Below are positions 10,057-17,836 of a stretch of DNA of 64,000 bases, one piece after another (position 1 is the stretch's first letter; every line of letters begins with the position of its first letter). The stretch is taken from contig CP058708.1 of the NCBI GenBank assembly GCA_013414765.1, positions 3,591,553 through 3,655,552 on the forward strand, read 5' to 3'. This stretch comes from Candidatus Accumulibacter cognatus (lineage in GTDB: Bacteria; Pseudomonadota; Gammaproteobacteria; Burkholderiales; Rhodocyclaceae). Both the position numbers and the translations under genes were made by a program. Under the pieces are notes generated by a model that was not told where the DNA came from, searched no databases, and worked only from the letters and a program-made list of their open reading frames with translations.

Positions 10057-10109
10057 CATGCCGAAAAGTAAAATTTGTCGGTTTCCCGGGCGCCAAGTCC
10101 GACAGGCTG

Positions 10110-10428
10110 CGAGGAAAAACACCCCCCGTTTGGCGTGGTCAACGAAGACAGCGGACAACTGCACCTGTCCTTCGGAAGCTCGGCCAAGACCAGCGATTTC
10201 CTCGTCGACAGCCTCTACGCCTGGTGGAAGTGTCAATCGCCGGAGGAGCAGGCTCGTGTCACGGACCTGCAGATCAAGACCGATAACGGGCCGGAGAGCA
10301 GCGGCCGACGCACCCAATTCCTCAAGCGAATGGTCGAGTTTGCCGATCACACCGGCAAGTCCATCCACCTTCTGTACTATCCGCCCTACCACAGCAAATA
10401 CAATCCCGTCGAGCGTTGCTGGGGAATC
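10110..10428 (+). pseudogene. ISAzo13-family transposase, C-terminal fragment
   Basis: Continuation of the transposase broken at 8564, read in the same frame after removing the IS1182 element. Family blocks seen are FGVVNEDSGQLHLSFGSS, KTSDFLVDSLYAWW, DLQIKTDNGPESSGRRTQF and YYPPYHSKYNPVERCWG. The last includes the region of the catalytic glutamate. The fragment is cut at 10428/10429 by the left end of the IS4-family element. The final part of the transposase and the right end of the ISAzo13 element are not found beyond the IS4 element, so they were deleted. Confidence 0.88.
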
Positions 10429-10441
10429 CCCTTACCACCTA

Positions 10442-11557
10442 TCAGGTTTCTGCCCCCTGGAAGAACTTGGGTAGAGGCAGTGCGCTGACAGCGCGCCTCA
10501 ACAGGAGACGGAGGCCGCGTTTGAACCAGGATAGCGCGCTGCGATAGGCTTTGCGGACGCTCCAGTGGTTGGGATCGGTCTGCTCACGGGCTTTCTTTTC
10601 AGTGGCAGTGGGGTTGCATCGGGCGTCCTCTTGGCCGGATTGAACACACCAGTACATGGCCAGCGCCATGATCAAAATCAGGCAATCGAGACGCTTGGGT
10701 GCTTCGAGCTTGGTATCCTCCAAACGAAAGCCGCGGCTCTTGAAGTCCGAGAACATGGGTTCGATGGCCCAGCGCGAGCCGTAGTCCCGGACCGCAGCCC
10801 GGTTGGGCGGACAATCCATGGCGATTATCCAGGGCTCGGGGTGTTCAGGCTCATGCAGCACCCCAATGGCCGTTGGGATACCCGCTTCGAACAGACGCGC
10901 ATTCCCCTCATAGCGCTCTCGCACACCGGCGGCTAGCTCGCCGGTGGTCCCGATGTCAGCGCAACCGATATCGACCAACAGGTTCCCCTTCAGGCGCAGC
11001 CGATACTGCCAGCCCGCCGCGATGAGCCACTCGAACAGGGCCACAGAGGGGTAAAATCGATCCGCCAGCAGCATCACCGCCACGCCTTCCGACAACCCGG
11101 CCCGTACCTGCTCCAGCAGCACCTGCTGCCCGGCAAAGCCAATATTGGCCTCGCCTTCCTCGATCCGCCACACCAACGGCAGAGAGCGATCACCGCAGCG
11201 CACACTGATCGTCAGCACCGCGAAACGATCGCCCAAGTCGGTCTGATCCATCGACAGCAGAATCGTCTGCCCTCCCGCCGCCGCTTGCTCAAGCGCTCGA
11301 CGACCGAAGGGTTCGAGCACCTCACTACTGTCGATCAGCCGGTTCGTCAGCAACCTACGCAGCCACTGCTCGCGCATGTCCGCACGTTCCGTCTCGAGCG
11401 GCAGCAGCGTCGACAACTCCATCGTGTTCGGCGTGCGCGCCTCGATCATCGCAGCCACCGCCAACGGCAACTTTTTCAGGATCGTCTTGCGCATCCCAGG
11501 GAGGGCCTCTTCCAGACCAAGCCGTACCTCGTCCGCTAATTTGTTCGTCTTGCCCAT
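10442..11557 (-). CDS. IS4-family transposase (DDE, YREK motif)
   Basis: 371 residues. The DDE residues are visible: D of LLSMDQTDLGDRF, D of MLLADRFYPS and the E of the canonical IS4 C1 signature YGSRWAIEPMFSDFK, which fits Y-x2-R-x3-E-x6-K exactly. The N-terminal region (ILKKLPLAVAAMIEARTPNT) resembles the usual IS4 helical domain. The stop codon lies inside the left terminal repeat, so the whole element is coding. The gene appears intact, but its upstream region is cut by the IS5-type element at 11600. Confidence 0.93.
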   Translation of the reverse strand: MGKTNKLADEVRLGLEEALPGMRKTILKKLPLAVAAMIEARTPNTMELSTLLPLETERADMREQWLRRLLTNRLIDSSEVLEPFGRRALEQAAAGGQTILLSMDQTDLGDRFAVLTISVRCGDRSLPLVWRIEEGEANIGFAGQQVLLEQVRAGLSEGVAVMLLADRFYPSVALFEWLIAAGWQYRLRLKGNLLVDIGCADIGTTGELAAGVRERYEGNARLFEAGIPTAIGVLHEPEHPEPWIIAMDCPPNRAAVRDYGSRWAIEPMFSDFKSRGFRLEDTKLEAPKRLDCLILIMALAMYWCVQSGQEDARCNPTATEKKAREQTDPNHWSVRKAYRSALSWFKRGLRLLLRRAVSALPLPKFFQGAET

Positions 11558-11599
11558 CGTCTCTCAATGTGTTGGCCCATAGTAGTCAGAGATTACATG

Positions 11600-12734
11600 G
11601 CGTTGGTGTAGTATATTGACATGAGCCCCCTCCGGAGTTCGGGGTCTGGCGGCAAGAAGAGGTGCGAGATGGCGATGCGGGTGAACCCGGAGACGGGCGA
11701 GGTGGGGCTGAAGCAGCGGTATCGGGTGACGAACTGGTCGGAGTACGACCGAGCGCTGGTCAACCGCGGCAATCTGACGATCTGGTTCGACGATGAAAGC
11801 CTTCGGGACAAGTGGACGCCGCCGCCGCCGGTAGGGCGTGGCACCCCGGGGCGGTACTCGGACGTGGCGATCCAGACCTGCCTGACGATCAAGGGACTGT
11901 TTCAGTTGCCGTATCGGGCGACGGAAGGCTTGGTGAGGTCGCTGATGGGCCTGTGCCACCTGGATCTGCCGGTGCCCGACCACAGCGACCTGTCGCGACG
12001 GGCGGCGGAAATTTCGGTGCAGATTCCGCGGCGGCCGCGCCAGGGGCCGACGCATGGGGTGGTCGATTCGACCGGGCTGAAGATATTCGGTGAAGGCGAA
12101 TGGAAGGTGCGCCAGCACGGGGTGGGCAAGCGGCGCACCTGGCGCAAGATCCATTTGGCCGTAGACGAAACTGCCAAGGACATCATCGGCATTGAAGTGA
12201 CCACGGCCGAGTGGGGCGACAGCGAGATCCTGCCCGGTCTGCTCGACCAGGTCGAAGGCGAGATCGCCCAAGTCTCAGCCGATGGCGCCTACGACAGCCA
12301 CGGCTGCCACGCGGCCATCGCCGAGCGGGGCGCTCGTGCCACCCTTCCCCCTCGGGAAGGGGCCGTCGCTTGGGGAGACCATCATCCCCGCGATACGATC
12401 CTCCAGGAGATCGAAGCCAAGGGAAGCCGCGGCTGGAAGAACGAGAGCGGCTACCACCGGCGCAGCATCGCCGAGAACATGATGTACCGGCTGAAGCAAT
12501 TGGGTAGCAGCCTGTACTCCCGGACCTTCGAGCGGCAAGTCACTGAAGCTCATGTCCGGGCCGCGATCCTCAACACCTTTACCTATCTCGGCATGCCGGC
12601 ATCTGTCCGGGTAGGGCAAATTGCGCCTGCTGCATGACGTAGTGCGGAAAAAGAGGGCGGTCTTGCCGAAAACCAGGAATGTAACCGTATGGAATATCCC
12701 TCCGAAGTTCATGCCATTATACTACACCAACGCC
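11600..12734 (+). mobile_element. IS5-family (IS903-group) insertion sequence
   Basis: 1135 bp with perfect 16-bp terminal repeats: GGCGTTGGTGTAGTAT at 11600-11615 and ATACTACACCAACGCC at 12719-12734. A 9-bp target duplication, AGATTACAT, flanks it at 11591-11599 and 12735-12743; nine bases is the usual size for the IS903 group. The target is the promoter-side end of the IS4-family element. Confidence 0.96.
11669..12637 (+). CDS. IS5-family transposase
   Basis: 322 residues from the ATG at 11669, which has AAGAGG six bases upstream; the frame also has an ATG at 11621 without a ribosome site. The DUF4372-like N-terminus RYRVTNWSEYDRALVNRG leads into the DDE domain: D of GVVDSTGLKIFGEGEW, D of SADGAYDSHG and E of YHRRSIAENMMYRLK (Y-x2-R-x3-E-x6-K). 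A complete reading frame inside a complete element, so probably active. Confidence 0.94.
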   Translation: MAMRVNPETGEVGLKQRYRVTNWSEYDRALVNRGNLTIWFDDESLRDKWTPPPPVGRGTPGRYSDVAIQTCLTIKGLFQLPYRATEGLVRSLMGLCHLDLPVPDHSDLSRRAAEISVQIPRRPRQGPTHGVVDSTGLKIFGEGEWKVRQHGVGKRRTWRKIHLAVDETAKDIIGIEVTTAEWGDSEILPGLLDQVEGEIAQVSADGAYDSHGCHAAIAERGARATLPPREGAVAWGDHHPRDTILQEIEAKGSRGWKNESGYHRRSIAENMMYRLKQLGSSLYSRTFERQVTEAHVRAAILNTFTYLGMPASVRVGQIAPAA

Positions 12735-13015
12735 AGATTACATTAAAAGTGATGGGTGGTAAGGGCGTACTCTATAAGTCATAGCCTTATACACAACGTA
12801 AGCGTTTAGCCCCCCTACGACACCTACCCAGCAGGTTGGCGCGGAGTTGAGCAATTGAGCACAGCGCTTGCCAGCGCAGGACGGTCTGGGTATCTTATAG
12901 CGGCAGTGAGGGTGTGATCGTATCCCGTGGAGCCAATAAGTGTACCTGAGCGACTTTGATCTTCAGCAACTGGATGAGCAGAAGCTGAAGGAGTTAGCAG
13001 CGAAGCAGAAAGATA

Positions 13016-14723
13016 GTAAACGTTCACATCCCCCTCCGTTTTTTTACGCTGCTGCCGGGATAGCGGGAAGCGGGGGAAGTTCCAGGCCCTTGCGAGCCGC
13101 CCGGATGACAGTGCCGAGATAGCGCCATGAGGAGGCGCCGCGAAGACGGCAAGTTTCGATGACGCTGGCGAGGAGAGCGAAAGCACGCGTACCCGCTTCG
13201 GAGCGCGTGCCGTGGCTGATGTGGCGGGCAATGACCCAGTGGCGCAGGGCCTGTTCGGCGGCGTTGTTGGAGAGCGGCAAATGCGGCTCGCCGAGCGGAC
13301 GCATGATCACCTCCCAGTCGTAGAGGAATTCACGCGCGACGCTGCGCAGCGCCGGGTGGGCATCACTCCAGTGAGCGGTGCACAGGCTCTTCAGCCGATC
13401 GACATGGGTCGCGTAGAGGAAGGGTAGCCCTTCCGGCGGAAGATCGATCCGCGCCGCGTAGATGGCATCCTTCAGCGTGTGCATGAGGCCTTCCATCTCC
13501 TGCCCGACGCCAGATACCCGGCCATCGCTGGATTCGGCCAGGCCCCGCAGCTTCCGTATCAGATGCGGCCAGCAGCGCAGGCGATTCAGCCAGGCCCGGT
13601 AGACACGGTAACCATCGCTGATCAGGATGCCGTAATAGCCATCCTGCAGGACATTCTCCAGCATTTCCGCGTGCCGCGGGCCAATCACGAAGAGGACCGT
13701 CCAGGGGGTTACCAAGGCCCACAGCCAGAGCAGCAGGCGGTTCTCCGGCCAGGAGGTCTCATCCACATTCAGTTGCGGTTCCTGCAGGAGGTCGGCCACC
13801 AGCACGTCCTCCAGCGGAAAACTGGCGCGCCCGGCTTCCCGGAGGGTCTCGTCGATCACGCCGACACTGAGCAGCAGGCCAAACATTTCCATCAGCGCCT
13901 CCCGAATCCGCGGCCGGGACAGACGCAGGCGCAGCGCAAGGAACACGATGAGTCCGGCCAACTGCGGACCAACCAGGCGCCATTCGCCCAACTCAACCTG
14001 CTCCCACTCATGCTCTCCTGCGGACCGCCAGGGCTGCGCACGGCTGACATGGTCGCAGTGGTCGCAGTTCGTTTCGAGCAGATAGTGGCGGATGATAAGG
14101 AACATCAGCCCAATCTGGCCCTCGACCGGTGGTGCAATGTCGATCTCGTCCCAGGCGGTGTAACGCTTCGAAGGAGCGTCCGCTGAAAGCGCCTGCGCAC
14201 AAGCGGTACAGTTCTCAGGGCGGTGATCGCAGGTGCCAGTGACCGCGAGCTTTTGCGTCCGGCCGTAGCCCGGGCTGCCGGGCTGCTTGCCCGCTTTCTT
14301 GCGGGAAGCTTTCGCCGCTGTCGAAGGCTTCACGGCGGCTTTGGCCGTGTCTTCCTCGACCTCGGTGACTTCTGTCTCGGTCTCGCCGGGCAAAGTCTCG
14401 ATGACCGGAACAGTGCTCTCCTCAGGGCCTTCGGGTTTCGCCCAGGGCGCCTGACTGGTCGGCGGACGCGAGCTGTTCTCCGGGTTCCGGTGCAGCCGAT
14501 CCTGCAACTCCTTGACGTCGTGCAGCAGACGCTTCGACACTTCCAGCAATAGCTCCGCCGGCAGCCTTTTCAGCCAGTCGTCGTCCATCTGGAGAAGGTC
14601 GTGCTTACGCAGGTACATCGGGGCGGGTCGTCGTTGGGTGCCGACATCATGACATAGAAATTTTCGCTGCGGCGTAAATTTCAGGAAAATTAACGTTCAC
14701 TGAGCAGGGGGGTGAACGTTTAC
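13016..14723 (-). mobile_element. IS66-family (ISBst12-type) element B, copy 1
   Basis: 1708 bp bounded by GTAAACGTTCAC (13016-13027) and GTGAACGTTTAC (14712-14723), with a perfect 8-bp target duplication GAAAGATA at 13008-13015 and 14724-14731. The target is the transposase gene of element A. It has the same length and, as far as the encoded proteins show, the same sequence as copy 2 in the opposite orientation. Confidence 0.95.
13044..14618 (-). CDS. IS66-family transposase (TnpC-type), copy 1
   Basis: 524 residues. The N-terminal helical part (MYLRKHDLLQMDDDWLKRLP, ELQDRLHRNPENSSRPPTSQ) is the leucine-zipper-like region of TnpC. Then come a zinc-binding region with paired cysteines (CDHRPENCTACAQAL, CDHCDHVSR) and the catalytic domain: D of LNVDETSWPEN, D of ISDGYRVYRAW and E of LSNNAAEQALRHW. 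The C-terminal helix AGTRAFALLASVIETCRLRG is the IS66 C-terminal element. The protein is identical to the one at 16043-17617. Confidence 0.95.
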   Translation of the reverse strand: MYLRKHDLLQMDDDWLKRLPAELLLEVSKRLLHDVKELQDRLHRNPENSSRPPTSQAPWAKPEGPEESTVPVIETLPGETETEVTEVEEDTAKAAVKPSTAAKASRKKAGKQPGSPGYGRTQKLAVTGTCDHRPENCTACAQALSADAPSKRYTAWDEIDIAPPVEGQIGLMFLIIRHYLLETNCDHCDHVSRAQPWRSAGEHEWEQVELGEWRLVGPQLAGLIVFLALRLRLSRPRIREALMEMFGLLLSVGVIDETLREAGRASFPLEDVLVADLLQEPQLNVDETSWPENRLLLWLWALVTPWTVLFVIGPRHAEMLENVLQDGYYGILISDGYRVYRAWLNRLRCWPHLIRKLRGLAESSDGRVSGVGQEMEGLMHTLKDAIYAARIDLPPEGLPFLYATHVDRLKSLCTAHWSDAHPALRSVAREFLYDWEVIMRPLGEPHLPLSNNAAEQALRHWVIARHISHGTRSEAGTRAFALLASVIETCRLRGASSWRYLGTVIRAARKGLELPPLPAIPAAA

Positions 14724-15937
14724 GAAAGATAGCTTGCTGGTGAAGTTGCTGTGGGATTTGAAAGAGGCGCGGGAACGGCTCAAAGCGAACTCGCAGACCA
14801 GTTCTCGGCCGCCGCGCAGTGACCCCCCGTGGCACGGAGCAGTCTCCCGGGAGGCAGACTCGGAAGCCTCTGGGAACGCAGATAATCCAGAGGATCCCGA
14901 TGCAGACGAGGATCGTGCGGCAAGCGCGGTGAAGAATACCGAGCCGAAGGGCCTTGCCACCCCGGCGGAGGCAGACCTGCCGGGCGGCGCGGCGGCAGCC
15001 CCGACCAAGAAAGCGGGGCGACAGCCCGGGGCCGCGGGCCATAGCCGGCCGGTGACCTTGCCGATCAACGACACCGTGATCCACGCTCCGGAATCCTGCG
15101 TGCGCTGCGGTGAGGCTTTGGATGCGGCCGGGTTTGTCGCGCACGGCGGGCGGTACGTCCTGGATCTCGAGACCAACCTGAATGCGGAGCTCCCCGGCTT
15201 GCGGATGTGCCATGACAAACCTCTCTACGGGGAAATTTTCTGTGGCCAATGTGGGCATGTCAATCGCAGCGAGCCCGGCCGCTGCCAAGCCGAGCCCGGG
15301 TGGAGCGTCGGCCTGAGCGAATGGCACCTGGTCGGGCCGATGCTGGTCAGCCTGCTGGTGTGTTTCTCCCACCGCATGCACCTGTCGCGTCGGCGGACGC
15401 AGGAATTTCTGCGAGACTGGCTGGGCGTTGCGCTCTCCACCAGCACGATTAACCAGTGTATCCACGAAGCCGGTCGGGCGGTCGAGCCGATTGAAGAGCA
15501 GTTGGTCGAAGAACTGCAGCAGGAAGCGTTGACCCATGCCGATGAAACGCCGTGGAAGGAATGGGGCCAGTTACTGTGGCTGTGGGTGCTCGTCACGCCG
15601 ACGATCTGCCTGTACTTTATTGGCTACCGCAGCAAGGAGATCCTGGAGAACGTCCTGGGCGAAGGGTTTGTCGGCTGGCTGATGAGCGATGGCTACCCAG
15701 TCTATCGCCGGTTCCAGAAGCGGCTGCGCTGTTGGGCGCACCTGTTGCGCAAGGCCGAGGGACTCAAAGAAAGCCTGAGCACCGAGGCGCGGGCCTTTGG
15801 ACAGGCCACCCACGACCTCCTCAACGAGCTGATGATCGCGATTTATGAAGCGCGGGAAGGTCCGCCGGTGGATCTCACTCCCCGCTTCCACGAGCGCTTG
15901 GAGTCCTTCCGTGAGCTTTGCGAAAAGCACCAGGATT

Positions 15938-17645
15938 GTAAACGTTCACCCCCCTGCTCAGTGAACGTTAATTTTCCTGAAATTTACGCCGCAGCGAAAA
16001 TTTCTATGTCATGATGTCGGTACCCAACGACGACCCGCCCCGATGTACCTGCGTAAGCACGACCTTCTCCAGATGGACGACGACTGGCTGAAAAGGCTGC
16101 CGGCGGAGCTATTGCTGGAAGTGTCGAAGCGTCTGCTGCACGACGTCAAGGAGTTGCAGGATCGGCTGCACCGGAACCCGGAGAACAGCTCGCGTCCGCC
16201 GACCAGTCAGGCGCCCTGGGCGAAACCCGAAGGCCCTGAGGAGAGCACTGTTCCGGTCATCGAGACTTTGCCCGGCGAGACCGAGACAGAAGTCACCGAG
16301 GTCGAGGAAGACACGGCCAAAGCCGCCGTGAAGCCTTCGACAGCGGCGAAAGCTTCCCGCAAGAAAGCGGGCAAGCAGCCCGGCAGCCCGGGCTACGGCC
16401 GGACGCAAAAGCTCGCGGTCACTGGCACCTGCGATCACCGCCCTGAGAACTGTACCGCTTGTGCGCAGGCGCTTTCAGCGGACGCTCCTTCGAAGCGTTA
16501 CACCGCCTGGGACGAGATCGACATTGCACCACCGGTCGAGGGCCAGATTGGGCTGATGTTCCTTATCATCCGCCACTATCTGCTCGAAACGAACTGCGAC
16601 CACTGCGACCATGTCAGCCGTGCGCAGCCCTGGCGGTCCGCAGGAGAGCATGAGTGGGAGCAGGTTGAGTTGGGCGAATGGCGCCTGGTTGGTCCGCAGT
16701 TGGCCGGACTCATCGTGTTCCTTGCGCTGCGCCTGCGTCTGTCCCGGCCGCGGATTCGGGAGGCGCTGATGGAAATGTTTGGCCTGCTGCTCAGTGTCGG
16801 CGTGATCGACGAGACCCTCCGGGAAGCCGGGCGCGCCAGTTTTCCGCTGGAGGACGTGCTGGTGGCCGACCTCCTGCAGGAACCGCAACTGAATGTGGAT
16901 GAGACCTCCTGGCCGGAGAACCGCCTGCTGCTCTGGCTGTGGGCCTTGGTAACCCCCTGGACGGTCCTCTTCGTGATTGGCCCGCGGCACGCGGAAATGC
17001 TGGAGAATGTCCTGCAGGATGGCTATTACGGCATCCTGATCAGCGATGGTTACCGTGTCTACCGGGCCTGGCTGAATCGCCTGCGCTGCTGGCCGCATCT
17101 GATACGGAAGCTGCGGGGCCTGGCCGAATCCAGCGATGGCCGGGTATCTGGCGTCGGGCAGGAGATGGAAGGCCTCATGCACACGCTGAAGGATGCCATC
17201 TACGCGGCGCGGATCGATCTTCCGCCGGAAGGGCTACCCTTCCTCTACGCGACCCATGTCGATCGGCTGAAGAGCCTGTGCACCGCTCACTGGAGTGATG
17301 CCCACCCGGCGCTGCGCAGCGTCGCGCGTGAATTCCTCTACGACTGGGAGGTGATCATGCGTCCGCTCGGCGAGCCGCATTTGCCGCTCTCCAACAACGC
17401 CGCCGAACAGGCCCTGCGCCACTGGGTCATTGCCCGCCACATCAGCCACGGCACGCGCTCCGAAGCGGGTACGCGTGCTTTCGCTCTCCTCGCCAGCGTC
17501 ATCGAAACTTGCCGTCTTCGCGGCGCCTCCTCATGGCGCTATCTCGGCACTGTCATCCGGGCGGCTCGCAAGGGCCTGGAACTTCCCCCGCTTCCCGCTA
17601 TCCCGGCAGCAGCGTAAAAAAACGGAGGGGGATGTGAACGTTTAC
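15938..17645 (+). mobile_element. IS66-family (ISBst12-type) element B, copy 2 (inverted)
   Basis: 1708 bp with ends GTAAACGTTCAC (15938-15949) and GTGAACGTTTAC (17634-17645), in inverse orientation to copy 1. The flanks do not match (CCAGGATT on the left, GATTGGGG on the right), so one flank was lost after insertion together with the 3' end of element A's transposase. Just inside the promoter-side end, AACGTTCAC and GTGAACGTT form an extra small hairpin. Confidence 0.92.
16043..17617 (+). CDS. IS66-family transposase (TnpC-type), copy 2
   Basis: 524 residues, identical to the product at 13044-14618, with intact DDE residues (VDETSW, SDGYRVYR, NNAAEQALR) and zinc-binding cysteines. The two genes are divergent and flank 14724-15937. 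Identity of the copies means either a very recent transposition or ongoing gene conversion, and both look able to work. Confidence 0.95.
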   Translation: MYLRKHDLLQMDDDWLKRLPAELLLEVSKRLLHDVKELQDRLHRNPENSSRPPTSQAPWAKPEGPEESTVPVIETLPGETETEVTEVEEDTAKAAVKPSTAAKASRKKAGKQPGSPGYGRTQKLAVTGTCDHRPENCTACAQALSADAPSKRYTAWDEIDIAPPVEGQIGLMFLIIRHYLLETNCDHCDHVSRAQPWRSAGEHEWEQVELGEWRLVGPQLAGLIVFLALRLRLSRPRIREALMEMFGLLLSVGVIDETLREAGRASFPLEDVLVADLLQEPQLNVDETSWPENRLLLWLWALVTPWTVLFVIGPRHAEMLENVLQDGYYGILISDGYRVYRAWLNRLRCWPHLIRKLRGLAESSDGRVSGVGQEMEGLMHTLKDAIYAARIDLPPEGLPFLYATHVDRLKSLCTAHWSDAHPALRSVAREFLYDWEVIMRPLGEPHLPLSNNAAEQALRHWVIARHISHGTRSEAGTRAFALLASVIETCRLRGASSWRYLGTVIRAARKGLELPPLPAIPAAA

Positions 17646-17836
17646 GATTGGGGGGCTCGCAATCGGTGGGGGCTAAACGCATACTACACAACTCATCTGA
17701 TATCATAAATATCAATATGAAACAATAAGTTACCGAATTGCATAAAAACCTGCTCGTTTGAGCATGTTTCATCTAAAAACAACGAGTTAGATCGCTTTGT
17801 TGCTCATGCTGAATGAGTTGTGTATAAGGCTATGCT

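Larger units (their letters stand above)
8565..10109 (+). mobile_element. IS1182-family insertion sequence, copy 1
   Basis: A complete 1545-bp element. Perfect terminal repeats CAGCCTGTCGGAC (8565-8577) and GTCCGACAGGCTG (10097-10109). The flanking CGAG at 8561-8564 and 10110-10113 is a 4-bp target duplication; removing the element and one copy restores the reading frame of the host ISAzo13 transposase (GCE|EKHPPFGV), which proves the boundaries. One transposase gene is inside. A second copy of identical length is at 61219-62763. Confidence 0.95.
10429..12765 (-). mobile_element. IS4-family insertion sequence, itself interrupted by an IS5-family element
   Basis: Terminal inverted repeats CCCTTACCACCTATCA (10429-10444) and TGATGGGTGGTAAGGG (12750-12765) match at 15 of 16 positions. 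Without the nested IS5 element and its duplication the element is about 1193 bp. No target duplication is seen: the left flank (ISAzo13 sequence) and right flank (sequence next to the 17837-19525 gene) differ, which points to a deletion or recombination across this element. The IS5-type element sits about 35 bp upstream of the transposase start and probably separates it from its promoter. Confidence 0.85.
12940..15937 (+). pseudogene. IS66-family transposase (TnpC-type) of element A, interrupted and truncated
   Basis: Starts at GTG 12940 after GGAG with MYLSDFDLQQLDEQKLKELA, is broken after KQKD at 13015 and resumes at 14732 with LLVKLLWDLKEARERLKANS. Removing B1 and one GAAAGATA copy joins the two parts in frame. 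The C4 zinc-binding region (CVRCGEALD, CGQCGHVNR) and two of the three catalytic acids (HADETPW, MSDGYPVYR) are present. The sequence stops at KHQD (15937) where B2 begins, and the last third of the catalytic domain, with the glutamate usually found in an NNxAE motif, is missing. About 300 bases were deleted, so the gene is dead. Confidence 0.9.
12798..17684 (+). mobile_element. IS66-family (ISBst12-type) element A, carrying two copies of a second IS66-family element
   Basis: Ends GTAAGCGTTTAGCCCCC (12798-12814) and GGGGGCTAAACGCATAC (17668-17684) are inverted repeats with the GTAAGCG-like start usual for IS66. An 8-bp duplication TACACAAC (12790-12797 and 17685-17692) flanks the whole 4887-bp block. 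Only a tnpC-type gene is present, without tnpA/tnpB, as in the ISBst12 group. Its transposase is interrupted at 13015 and again at 15937 by elements B1 and B2, and its 3' end has been lost next to B2. Confidence 0.9.
12780..17834. mobile_element. MITE-like element (about 160 bp) split by an IS66-family insertion
   Basis: After removing the IS66 element (12798-17684) and one copy of its duplication, a 160-bp element remains (12780-12797 plus 17693-17834). It has perfect 22-bp terminal repeats beginning CATAGCCTTATACACAAC, and the same in inverse orientation ends at 17834. A 10-bp direct duplication, CTCTATAAGT, flanks it at 12770-12779 and 17835-17844. The interior is AT-rich and has no reading frame of useful length, so it is non-autonomous. 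The parent family is not recognised; 10-bp duplications occur in some IS4-like groups. Confidence 0.82.

Noticed and set aside
14724-15937. Composite transposon carrying cargo between the two IS66 copies
   Set aside because: The segment is only the middle of the transposase gene of element A; there is no cargo gene.
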